64,000 bases of DNA from Curtobacterium sp. S6 (lineage in GTDB: Bacteria; Actinomycetota; Actinomycetes; Actinomycetales; Micrococcaceae), in contig NZ_JHEL01000010.1 of assembly GCF_000710345.2 (NCBI RefSeq), positions 62,001 to 126,000 on the forward strand, given 5' to 3'. The notes under the pieces are model-generated. The model was not told where the DNA came from. It saw nothing but the letters and a program-made list of their open reading frames with translations, and did not search any database. Positions 49,361-57,185 of the stretch are shown piece by piece (the first letter of the stretch is position 1; each line of letters begins with the position of its first letter). Both the position numbers and the translations under genes were made by a program.

Positions 49361-50205
49361 GTCACCGGAACGTACGCTCGCTCGTGCACGAGTCCATGGA
49401 AGACATGAGCCCGAGCGAGCGCAAGGCCGCCCGGGCCGTGCTCGCCGGATACCCCAGTGCGGCCTTGGGCACCGTGGCGGAACTGGCCGCCGTCGCCGAC
49501 GTAAGCCCTCCGACCGTCATTCGCTTCGCCGCGCGCCTGGGCTATTCGGGCTGGCCGGAGCTCCAGCGCGACGTCGTCAAGGGGCTCAACGACGAAGGCT
49601 CACCCCTGAGCCAATACCCCCACAAGACCGGCGCGGCCCACGAGGACGGCCGTGACGTCCTGGCCCGCTCCCGGCGCTCTTTCGTGGAGATGATCGAGAG
49701 CACCTACGAGGGCCTCCCCGAATCCGAATTCCGCGCGATGGTTCACGAGCTGTGCGATCCGAAGAAACAGATCATGCTCGTGGGCGGCCGGTTCAGCGGT
49801 TTCCTCGCGGAGTACCTGGCCGCACACCTGAGGCTCTTGCGCCCCGGAGTCTCGGTGGTCGGCCCGGATGAGCTGTCCCGCGCGACCGCGGTGGCCGACG
49901 CCGACCGGCACACGGTGCTCGTCGCCTTCGATTACCGGCGCTACACCGCCTGGGCCGAGCGCTTCGCCCAGGCCGCCCACGCCCAGGGGGCCACCGTGTG
50001 CCTCATGACCGATGTCTGGCTCTCCCCGATCGCCCGAACCTCTTCGGTGGTCCTGCCCTGCCCCGTCGAGTCGGTCTCGCCCTTCGATTCCATCACCGCC
50101 GCGACCGCGGTGGTCGAGAGCCTGGTCGCGGCGGTGACGGAACAGTTGGGCGAGCGGGGCAAGCGCCGGGTCGCGTTGGCCGAAGACATCCTCCGGGACG
50201 CCTGA
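49354..50205 (+). CDS. RpiR/MurR-family transcriptional regulator
   Basis: This 283-residue protein has an N-terminal RpiR helix-turn-helix (about residues 5-80: SLVHESMEDMSPSERKAARAVL... TVAELAAVADVSPPTVIRFAARLGYSGWPELQRDV) and a C-terminal SIS (sugar-isomerase-like) domain (about 125-250, with QIMLVGGRFSGFLAEYLAAHL). SIS domains usually bind phosphosugars, but RpiR proteins beside amino-acid genes may bind other ligands. It starts at ATG 49354 within the end of the aminotransferase gene, behind GAGGAGG, and is therefore co-expressed with it. It probably controls its own operon through the repeat at 47960 and perhaps the palindrome at 50274. Confidence 0.86.
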   Translation: MVSHRNVRSLVHESMEDMSPSERKAARAVLAGYPSAALGTVAELAAVADVSPPTVIRFAARLGYSGWPELQRDVVKGLNDEGSPLSQYPHKTGAAHEDGRDVLARSRRSFVEMIESTYEGLPESEFRAMVHELCDPKKQIMLVGGRFSGFLAEYLAAHLRLLRPGVSVVGPDELSRATAVADADRHTVLVAFDYRRYTAWAERFAQAAHAQGATVCLMTDVWLSPIARTSSVVLPCPVESVSPFDSITAATAVVESLVAAVTEQLGERGKRRVALAEDILRDA

Positions 50206-50273
50206 GGATCGTCTCACCACCCGAAATACGCACCCAATGCGGCAGCCGGTGTGGCCCACGTCTCTCAAAAAAT

Positions 50274-50287
50274 GTAATGTGCATTAC
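50274..50287. promoter_or_regulatory. Palindrome upstream of the glutamine-synthetase-like gene
   Basis: GTAATG-tg-CATTAC is a near-perfect 14-base palindrome 62 bases before the start of the GS-like gene, in the 144-base gap after rpiR. It suggests that the second half of the cluster can be transcribed separately. The bound regulator is not known; a nitrogen regulator is one option. Confidence 0.45.
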
Positions 50288-50349
50288 GGAAGACATCGAA
50301 ACGCTCGGTGTTGGAACACTTGATTCACTGACGAAGATGCGTGAGGACC

Positions 50350-51648
50350 ATGACCACGACCCCCTTAACCTTCATCGCGACCAACGACCTCGCCGCGCAG
50401 ACTCGCGGGCGTTCGGTCCCCGGCGCCGAGACCCCGGCTGCACTACGACGCGGCGTCGGCTGGGTCCCGGCCAACCTGGCGATCGGGGCCTTCGGGCATA
50501 TCGCCGAGGACAACGTCTTTGGCGCGACCGGGGATCTGCGTCTCATGCCCGACAACGAGGCGTCGATTAACATTCCCGAGTCCGAGGAACGTCCCGGCCT
50601 GAGCTACTACCTGGCCGACCAGACGCGCCCCGACGGCTCCCCCTGGGCCTGCTGCCCCCGCACGTTTGCCCGCGACGCCCTGCGCGAGTTCACCGAACTC
50701 ACCGGCCTGGAGGTCGTGGCCTCCTTCGAGCACGAGTTCTTCCTGACCGGCGCGGAAGAGACCGCCCCGTTCAGCTTCGAACGTTTCCGCAAGGCCGAGC
50801 CTTTCGGGTCCAAGCTCGTGGAGCTGTTGGACGAGGTCGGCCTCCAGCCGGAGACGTGGCTTCCGGAATACGGCGAGGACCAGTTCGAGATCACCCTGGA
50901 ACCCACCGGCGCCCTGGCCGCCGCCGATCGCGCCGTGGTGCTCCGTGACCTCGTCCGTGACCTGGCCGAACGCAGCGGCCGCAAGGCCTCTTTCGCTCCC
51001 CTGCTGGACCCGGACGGCTCCGGCAGCGGCGTGCACATCCACTTCTCCCTGCGCGACGCCCAGACCGGGGCCCCGGTGCTCCACGACCCGGCGCGTCCCT
51101 CGGATCTCGCCGAGATCGGTGCCCAGTTCGCCGCCGGGATCATCACCCACGCCAAGCCGCTGACCGCCTTGACCGCGTGCAGCCCGGCCTCCTACTTGCG
51201 GCTGAGCCCCAACCGCTGGAGCGTCGGCGGGGCCTTCCTGGGCGAATACCACCGTGAGGCCCTCGTGCGGATCTGCCCCACGAGCACCCTGGGTGGCGGA
51301 CGCCCGCAGCACCAGTTCAACCTGGAATACCGCGCCGCGGACGCTACCGCGAACCCCTGGTTGGCCGTGGGAGCCATCGTGCGCGCCGGAATGGAAGGCA
51401 TCAAGCGCGGTTATCAGCCCGAGAAGATTTGGCACGAGGAGGATCCGGCCGAAGAGCTGACGCGGGTCCCCAAGCTGCCCACCGACGTCGAGGACGCCCT
51501 GGAGTCCCTGAGCAAGGATGAGATCGTGATGTCGTGGTTCGACCCGGATCTCATCCAGACCTACATGGACGTCAAGCGGGCCGACCTCGAAGCCTGCGAG
51601 GGCATGACCGCGGAGGAGATCTGCCGGAAGGTCGCGAATGTCTACTGA
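50350..51648 (+). CDS. Glutamine-synthetase-family gamma-glutamyl ligase
   Basis: This 432-residue protein is a type I GS homologue, without a typical ammonia-assimilating context. The beta-grasp N-terminus (about 1-100) lacks the usual DGSS-type loop of biosynthetic GS; the catalytic domain has EHEFFL (metal-binding glutamate), YGEDQFEITLEP, GSGVHIHFSL (the ATP/metal His) and LGGGRPQHQFNLEYRAADATANPWL (an NRSA-like/ATP-binding region). Such enzymes join glutamate to polyamines, ethanolamine or aromatic amines. It overlaps the amidohydrolase gene by 11 bases, giving the same two parts that are fused in fungal FluG. ATG 50350 has GAGG upstream. Confidence 0.85.
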   Translation: MTTTPLTFIATNDLAAQTRGRSVPGAETPAALRRGVGWVPANLAIGAFGHIAEDNVFGATGDLRLMPDNEASINIPESEERPGLSYYLADQTRPDGSPWACCPRTFARDALREFTELTGLEVVASFEHEFFLTGAEETAPFSFERFRKAEPFGSKLVELLDEVGLQPETWLPEYGEDQFEITLEPTGALAAADRAVVLRDLVRDLAERSGRKASFAPLLDPDGSGSGVHIHFSLRDAQTGAPVLHDPARPSDLAEIGAQFAAGIITHAKPLTALTACSPASYLRLSPNRWSVGGAFLGEYHREALVRICPTSTLGGGRPQHQFNLEYRAADATANPWLAVGAIVRAGMEGIKRGYQPEKIWHEEDPAEELTRVPKLPTDVEDALESLSKDEIVMSWFDPDLIQTYMDVKRADLEACEGMTAEEICRKVANVY

Positions 51649-52774
51649 TCTTCACGAAACCCTCCGCGATCTGAGGCTGGTCGACCACCACGTCCACGGC
51701 CCCCTCGCCGGAGACGTGGATCGGGGCACGTTCGAGACCCTCATCAGCGAATGCGACGTGCCCCAACCGGCCGGGGTCAGCGCCTTCGACAGCCAGGTCG
51801 GCTTCGCGGTGCGGCGTCACTGCGCACCCGTCCTCGGTCTGGAGGCCCACGCGAGCGCGGACGCCTACATGGACACCCGCGATCGCCTCGGCGCCGATGC
51901 CCTGGCGAGAGTGTTGATGGATTCGGCGGGCGTGAGCGACTGGATCGTGGACTCCGGTTTCGCGACCGACGCGATCTGGGACGTCGCCCGCATGAACGCC
52001 GACCTCCGGGGCACCACCCACGAGATCGTGCGATTGGAATCGACCCTCGAGGCCATCGCCCCGAACTCCACCCCGGAGGACCTGGAGGCGGACGTCGAGC
52101 AGGCCTTGGCCGAGGCATCGGGGCGGGCCGCGGGGTGGAAGTCCATCGTCGCTTACCGCTACGGTTTCGACTTTGACCCCGCGCGTCCCAGTAGCGCCGA
52201 GATTCGCGAGGCCGCCCGCGAGTGGATGGGAGGCTTCCGCCCAGGTGTCGCGCCGAGGGTCGAGCATCCGGTGCTCCTACGCTTTCTGTTGCACGCGGCC
52301 TGCGCGACGGGCAAGCCCCTGCAGCTCCACGTGGGCTTCGGCGACGCCGACGTGGACATGCACCGGTGCAACCCCGCCCTGCTGACCGACTGGCTCAAGC
52401 TCATCGAGCCAACCGGCGCACGCATCATGCTCCTGCATTGCTACCCGTACCATCGGATGGCCGGGTACCTGGCCCACGTGTTCCCGCACGTCTACATGGA
52501 CGTCGGGCTGGCCATCAACTACACGGGCGCCGCGGCGACGCGGGTCATCGCCGAGAGCATGGAGCTCGCCCCCTTCGGCAAGATTCTCTACTCCTCCGAC
52601 GCGTGGGGGCCGCCCGAACTGCACTATCTCGGTTCGATTCTGTGGCGCCGCGGAACCGAGCGCGTGCTCCAACGATGGATCGACGACGACGAATGGAGCC
52701 CGGCCGAGGCGGCCCGCGTGGCCCGCATGATCGGCAGGGACAACGCACTGCGCGTCTACGGGGTGAGCTCATGA
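51638..52774 (+). CDS. Amidohydrolase-2 family protein (FluG N-terminal-like)
   Basis: This 378-residue protein has a TIM-barrel amidohydrolase fold with a first-strand LVDHHVHGPL (HXH metal motif), a long helical region, LQLHVGFGDADVDMH, RIMLLHCYPYHRMAGYLA and the late KILYSSDAWGPPELHYLG, with the Asp of SDAWG as the probable metal ligand. Proteins of this kind are fused to, or encoded next to, GS-like enzymes (FluG) and may hydrolyse the gamma-glutamyl or a related amide bond. It starts within the end of the GS-like gene and overlaps the M20 gene start (ATGA). The direction of chemistry and substrate are unknown. Confidence 0.8.
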   Translation: MSTDLHETLRDLRLVDHHVHGPLAGDVDRGTFETLISECDVPQPAGVSAFDSQVGFAVRRHCAPVLGLEAHASADAYMDTRDRLGADALARVLMDSAGVSDWIVDSGFATDAIWDVARMNADLRGTTHEIVRLESTLEAIAPNSTPEDLEADVEQALAEASGRAAGWKSIVAYRYGFDFDPARPSSAEIREAAREWMGGFRPGVAPRVEHPVLLRFLLHAACATGKPLQLHVGFGDADVDMHRCNPALLTDWLKLIEPTGARIMLLHCYPYHRMAGYLAHVFPHVYMDVGLAINYTGAAATRVIAESMELAPFGKILYSSDAWGPPELHYLGSILWRRGTERVLQRWIDDDEWSPAEAARVARMIGRDNALRVYGVSS

Positions 52775-53922
52775 GTTACGAAGAATTGTGGTCGGCGCTC
52801 GACGCCGAGATGCCACGCGCCCGTGCCATACGGGCGCTGCTGCACCGGAATCCGCGCCCGTCCGGGAGCGAGACCGAGACGCGAGACCTGGTGATCGCGC
52901 ACCTGCCGGAGGGGCTACCGAGCACGTCGGTGGCCGAGGCGGGCGCCGTCGTGCGGTGCGGCGGGCCGGGCCCGGCCATCGGGATTCGCGGCGAGCTGGA
53001 TGCCCTGCCGATCCGCGAAGAAACCGGGGTGGAGTGGGCCTCGGAGAACCCGGGGGTCATGCACGCCTGCGGTCACGACGTGCATCTGGCCGCCCTGACG
53101 GCCGTGGTGCACGCGGTCGCCTCGACCCAGGCCCCGATGCCGTTGCTCGCGGTCCTTCAACCGCGGGAAGAGACCTACCCCTCGGGCGCGGAAGATATCG
53201 TCGCCTCCGGGATCCTGGGTCGCGAAGAGTGCGCGGCGATGTTGGGGGCACACGTTCAACCCACGCTGGGCCCCGACGTGGTCTCGTGCACGCCGGAAGG
53301 CGTCAACGCCGCCGCGGACGAATTCCACATCGACGTCAGCGGCCGCCCCGGGCACGCCGCGTATCCGCACACGACCCGCGATCCGCTCTACGCGGGCACC
53401 CAGATCGTCGGGGCGCTCCAGTCCGTGGTCGGCCGCGTCGTGGACCCCATGCGCTCGGCCGTGGTCGGGGTCTCCTCCTTCCACGCGGGCGAGGCCGCGA
53501 ACGTGGTCCCCGAGCACGCCACGATTTCCGGAACCCTGCGAGCGCTCGACGAAGAAACCCGGGCCGTCGTGCGTGACCAGGTCCGTCAGATCGCGGTCGA
53601 GACCTCGGCGGCCCACGGTTGCACCGCGGAGGTCACCATCACGGCCGGCGAGCCCGTGCTGTACAACGACCCGACGTTGACCGAAGCCACCGCGGCCACG
53701 CTCGCGGAGCAGGGGTTCGAGGTCAACGGCACCCTGCGTTCCCTGGGCGCCGACGACTTCTCCTTTTTCGCCGAGAAGATCCCCTCGCTCATGCTCTTCG
53801 TGGGCACCGAGACCTCGGCCGGGCTGCATTCCTCGACGTTCCTTCCGAACGACGACGACGTGTATCGGGTCGCCCGGGCCATGATGGCCGGCTACCTCGC
53901 GCTCGCCGACGCCACGGGCTAA
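52771..53922 (+). CDS. M20-family amidohydrolase (N-acyl-amino-acid hydrolase type)
   Basis: This 383-residue dinuclear metallohydrolase shows the Cys-His pair in MHACGHDVHL (residues about 90-99), the catalytic Glu pair position in LQPREETYPSGAE, and a dimerisation/lid domain with VSGRPGHAAYPH. The C-terminus has STFLPNDDDVYR. It belongs with IAA-amino-acid, hippurate and N-acetyl-amino-acid hydrolases, which split an amide bond. Its ATG overlaps the preceding stop, making it the last gene of the cluster. It would fit release of an amino acid after the gamma-glutamyl/amidohydrolase steps. Substrate unknown. Confidence 0.86.
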   Translation: MSYEELWSALDAEMPRARAIRALLHRNPRPSGSETETRDLVIAHLPEGLPSTSVAEAGAVVRCGGPGPAIGIRGELDALPIREETGVEWASENPGVMHACGHDVHLAALTAVVHAVASTQAPMPLLAVLQPREETYPSGAEDIVASGILGREECAAMLGAHVQPTLGPDVVSCTPEGVNAAADEFHIDVSGRPGHAAYPHTTRDPLYAGTQIVGALQSVVGRVVDPMRSAVVGVSSFHAGEAANVVPEHATISGTLRALDEETRAVVRDQVRQIAVETSAAHGCTAEVTITAGEPVLYNDPTLTEATAATLAEQGFEVNGTLRSLGADDFSFFAEKIPSLMLFVGTETSAGLHSSTFLPNDDDVYRVARAMMAGYLALADATG

Positions 53923-53926
53923 AACG

Positions 53927-53955
53927 GGCCGGGCCGCTTTCGTCGCGGCCCGGCC
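53927..53955. terminator. GC-rich hairpin after the M20 gene
   Basis: An 11-base stem (53927-53937 with 53945-53955, of the GGCCGGGCCGC type) with a 7-base loop stands directly after the operon. No T-run is present, which is common for high-GC actinobacterial terminators. Confidence 0.55.
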
Positions 53956-54069
53956 GGCCCGGCCGCGGTCCACGGGCTGGTCGTGTTCTCGTCACCCGTT
54001 GCTCCCCGGCTCGTCATCTGCGCCTGATGTACTCGACCGGTCACTCAGCATCGAATGAAGGACCGACTC

Positions 54070-55542
54070 ATGACGAGGAAGCGCAACCTCCTGCTCGCAA
54101 CCGCCGCCGCTGGAATCCTGATGGTTCCGGCCGTTCCGGCCTCCGCGCACCCACCGCAGAAGGCGCCCGGGACCGAGGTGTACTCGACCGATATCAAGGA
54201 TCTCGGCTCCGTGGGTGGCGTGGACGTCAAGGGCTCCGCCTACGGCTCTTCGCTCGCGCCGAAGCCCGGCGACCCCAACGTGTTCTACGGCCTCACCGAC
54301 CGCGGCCCCAATGTGGACGGCCCGGACGGCGTCAAGCTCGAGCCGTACCCGGACTACGCGCCGCAGATCGGTGAGTTTCGCATGGTCAACGGCAAGGCCA
54401 AGCTGAACCGCGTCGTCGAGCTCCGGGGCACCGACGGGAAGCCGTTCAACGGCCAGGTCTCCCCCGAGGCCGATACGGGCGAGGAAATCCAGGACCTCAA
54501 CGGCACCGTATTGCCGAAATCCGACCACGGTTACGACAGCGAGGGGCTGGTGGCCATGCCGGACGGGTCGTTCTGGGTCAGCGACGAATACGGACCGTAC
54601 GTGACGCACTTCGACGTTCACGGACGCGAAATCAAGCGCTTTTCCCCCTTCGACGGCAGCCTCCCGGGCGAGCTGTCGATGCGCGACCCGAATAAGGGCA
54701 TGGAGGGGCTCACGGTCACGCCCGACGGCAAGACGCTCGTGGGCGCGATGCAGTCCGCCCTCGTGACCCCGGATCTGAAAGGCAAGCCCAAGAACGTGGT
54801 CCCCACGCGCATCGTGACCGTCGACATCGCCACCGGGAAGTCCCACGAGTACCTCTACATGCGCCACCTGGACTCGGCGGCCACCAATATCAGCGAGATC
54901 ACCGCGTTGTCCGATCACGAATTCCTCGTCGACGAGCGCGACGGCGATATGGGCGCGAACTCCTATAAGAAGCTCCAAAAGATCGACACGTCGAAGGCCA
55001 CGGACGTCTCGCGGAATGGCCACGTGCCGAACAGCACCTACGACGCCGCCAAGGGCGGCCTGCTCGTGGGCGGCAAGAGCATCGAGGGCATGACCGGGAA
55101 ATCCGGGGAAAAGGATGCGGCCAAGGCCCTTCAGGACGCGGGAATCACCCCGGCGCCCAGTCAGATGTACCTCGACGTGACCAAGCTGGCCTGGGGCATC
55201 GACCCGACCGGCGGCTACTTCGCGCACGACAAGATTGAGGGCGTGGCGGCCCTCAACGGTGGGCGGGATCTATGGATCTCCAACGACAGCGACTACGGTC
55301 TCGCGGGCTCGACGGGCGACAAGCCGCCCTACGGCCTGGACCCGAAGCTCCTGCCCAACGGCGACCAGGACGACGGAGAGTTCCTGCACGTGAACATGGA
55401 TTCGATCCCCGTGGACGCCCAGGGCCCGGGCTACACCCCGGCGGCATCCGGCGGGTCGCACCACGGGCATGACAACGGGCACGGTCATGGACATGACGGT
55501 GGGCACGGACATGATCACGGCCATGGCAACGGACATCACTAG
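54070..55542 (+). CDS. Secreted phytase-like esterase-domain protein with His-rich tail
   Basis: This 490-residue protein has a Sec signal peptide (MTRKRNLLLATAAAGILMVPAVPASAHP, cleavage likely after ASA) and an esterase-like-of-phytase beta-propeller: NVFYGLTDRGPNVDGP, DSEGLVAMPDGSFWVSDEYGPYVTHFD, GMEGLTVTPDGKTLVGAM, EITALSDHEFLVDERDGD and KIEGVAALNGGRDLWISNDSDYG. The family is related to phosphodiesterases, but substrates are mostly unknown. The C-terminus, 27 residues from about 464, is almost entirely His, Gly, Asp and Asn (HGHDNGHGHGHDGG-like) and should bind metals such as Zn, Ni or Cu. I chose ATG 54070, which has AAGGA 7 bases before; ATG 54055 overlaps that site. Confidence 0.85.
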   Translation: MTRKRNLLLATAAAGILMVPAVPASAHPPQKAPGTEVYSTDIKDLGSVGGVDVKGSAYGSSLAPKPGDPNVFYGLTDRGPNVDGPDGVKLEPYPDYAPQIGEFRMVNGKAKLNRVVELRGTDGKPFNGQVSPEADTGEEIQDLNGTVLPKSDHGYDSEGLVAMPDGSFWVSDEYGPYVTHFDVHGREIKRFSPFDGSLPGELSMRDPNKGMEGLTVTPDGKTLVGAMQSALVTPDLKGKPKNVVPTRIVTVDIATGKSHEYLYMRHLDSAATNISEITALSDHEFLVDERDGDMGANSYKKLQKIDTSKATDVSRNGHVPNSTYDAAKGGLLVGGKSIEGMTGKSGEKDAAKALQDAGITPAPSQMYLDVTKLAWGIDPTGGYFAHDKIEGVAALNGGRDLWISNDSDYGLAGSTGDKPPYGLDPKLLPNGDQDDGEFLHVNMDSIPVDAQGPGYTPAASGGSHHGHDNGHGHGHDGGHGHDHGHGNGHH

Positions 55543-55579
55543 GCCCTAGCGTCGAACGACGAGGCCCCGAACATACGAA

Positions 55580-55622
55580 GGCCCCGCGGTCACCGAGGTG
55601 ACCGCGGGGCCGTCGTGTTTTT
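55580..55622. terminator. Bidirectional terminator
   Basis: GGCCCCGCGGTCAC (55580-55593) pairs perfectly with GTGACCGCGGGGCC (55598-55611) around CGAG, followed shortly by GTGTTTTT. It separates the convergent phytase-like and MFS genes. Confidence 0.85.
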
Positions 55623-55640
55623 CAGGGGGGCGTCCCGGCC

Positions 55641-56894
55641 TTAGCCCCGATCCACGATCTGGATCGTGCCCGTATGGGGGTCGAAGCGGATCGCGTGGTG
55701 CGTGACGGGGGTCTTGCGGTCGCTGAGCACGTTGATCAGCAGCAGGATCAGCCCGCCGGCGGCCAGCGCCACCGCGACCCACCCGGTGGAGGCCCATCCC
55801 CCACCCGCGGTCATCGCGGCCCCGGCCACGAGCGGGCCGATCGCGTTGGCCAGGTTGAACGCCACGTGATTCATGGCCGCGGCCAGGGTTCGCGCGTCTC
55901 CCGCGGCGACCATGAGCCTGGTCTGCATGGGCACGACGAGGCCGCAGCTGGTGCCGATGAGAACCATGGCGATGCCCATGATCCACACGTTGCCCATGCC
56001 CAGGGCGTAGACGGCCGCGGACAGCCCGAGCAAGATCTGGAAGATGATGGCCGCTCCCAGCAGGAATCGTTCCGTGGCGAATCCGGCGACCCAGTTGCCG
56101 ATCGTCGAGCCGAACCCGTACAGCATGAGGATGAAGGACATGGCCCAGATCGGCCCGGCGTCGGTGCTCTCATAGGCCGACGTGAAGAACGAATAGACCG
56201 CGAAGATTCCGCCGAATCCGATCGCGGCTGTCACCAAGGTCATGAGGACCTTGGGGTTTTTCATGGCGGCCAACTCGAGCTTGGGGCTCGTGGCCTTGTT
56301 ACCCGCGGCGTTCGGCGCGGTGGCCCACAGGGCGACCAACGCGACCGCTGAAATCAGGGCCATCAGCAGGTAGCTGGCACGCCAGCCCATGGCCTGGCCC
56401 AAGATCGTGAAGACCGGCACGCCGATGATGGTCGCCACCGGAATGCCCAGGCCCACCGAACTGACCGCGCGGGCTTTCTTCGATGGCAGGGCCAACTCGA
56501 CCGCCACGAGGGTCGCCAATCCGATGAATGCCCCGTGGGGAATTCCCGAGACGAAGCGGGCGATATTGAGCACGAGCACCGAGGGCGAAACCGCGGCGAA
56601 GATATTTCCCAAGGTCAGCACGGCAAGTAACGCCACCAGGAGGGGCTTGCGCGGCCATCGAGCGCCGAAGACCGCGATCACGGGTGCGCCCAGCACCACG
56701 CCGACCGCGTAGGCGGTGATGATGTGGCCAACCTCGCCCTCGCTCGCCCCGAGTCCGGAAGCGATCGAGGGAAGCAGGCTCATCGAGGCGAATTCGCCGG
56801 CGCCAAAGGCAAACGTGCCCGCCGCCAGCCAAAATGTCACGAGCCCCACGTGGGACGAGCTCTTCTCCATGGTGAACAGCCGCTTTTCCGACAT
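55641..56894 (-). CDS. MFS transporter, AraJ/drug-resistance (DHA1) type
   Basis: This 417-residue protein has 12 predicted membrane segments with the DHA1/AraJ pattern: GTFAFGAGEFASMSLLPSIASGLGASEGEVGHIITAYAVGVVLGAPVIAVFGARWPRK (segments 1-3, with the loop motif) and the segment-5 proline-glycine motif SVGLGIPVATIIGVPVFT. It likely exports a sugar, small metabolite or drug. GGGAGGG lies before the ATG. Its promoter region is shared with the divergent phytase-like gene and contains two AT-rich palindromes. The C-terminal tail (KTPVTHHAIRFDPHTGTIQIVDRG) is cytosolic. Confidence 0.85.
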   Translation of the reverse strand: MSEKRLFTMEKSSSHVGLVTFWLAAGTFAFGAGEFASMSLLPSIASGLGASEGEVGHIITAYAVGVVLGAPVIAVFGARWPRKPLLVALLAVLTLGNIFAAVSPSVLVLNIARFVSGIPHGAFIGLATLVAVELALPSKKARAVSSVGLGIPVATIIGVPVFTILGQAMGWRASYLLMALISAVALVALWATAPNAAGNKATSPKLELAAMKNPKVLMTLVTAAIGFGGIFAVYSFFTSAYESTDAGPIWAMSFILMLYGFGSTIGNWVAGFATERFLLGAAIIFQILLGLSAAVYALGMGNVWIMGIAMVLIGTSCGLVVPMQTRLMVAAGDARTLAAAMNHVAFNLANAIGPLVAGAAMTAGGGWASTGWVAVALAAGGLILLLINVLSDRKTPVTHHAIRFDPHTGTIQIVDRG

Positions 56895-56961
56895 GATCCC
56901 TCCCTTCCTCGTTCACGATGATCGCCCAGTCGCGGGCAACTTCGGATTTAACCTAATGCTC

Positions 56962-56995
56962 GTGGAAAATATTTCGGTTGAGAAAATATTTTCTC
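56962..56995. promoter_or_regulatory. Paired AT-rich palindromes in the divergent MFS/phytase-like promoter
   Basis: GAGAAAATATTTTCTC (56980-56995) is a perfect 16-base palindrome, and 4-5 bases to its left lies a near copy, TGGAAAATATTTCG (56962-56975). Both share the core GAAAATATTTC. Such strongly AT-rich double sites stand out in this GC-rich DNA and suggest a dimeric repressor that controls the MFS gene, the phytase-like gene or both. No regulator gene is adjacent. Confidence 0.6.
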
Positions 56996-57185
56996 GTGTG
57001 ACCTGCCGCGATCTGTCCCGCGCCGTCCCGTGGCCGGCGGGATCGGCGGGATCGGCGTCGCGCCAACGTTCGTGACGTGTTCGCCCGGCCGTCACGCGGG
57101 CGACACCGCGACCGTCCATTCTCGACGGTGACTGTCACCCTCGCCGCCGTTCGCGGCTGCACCCCTCACGACTCCGGAGTTTTCC

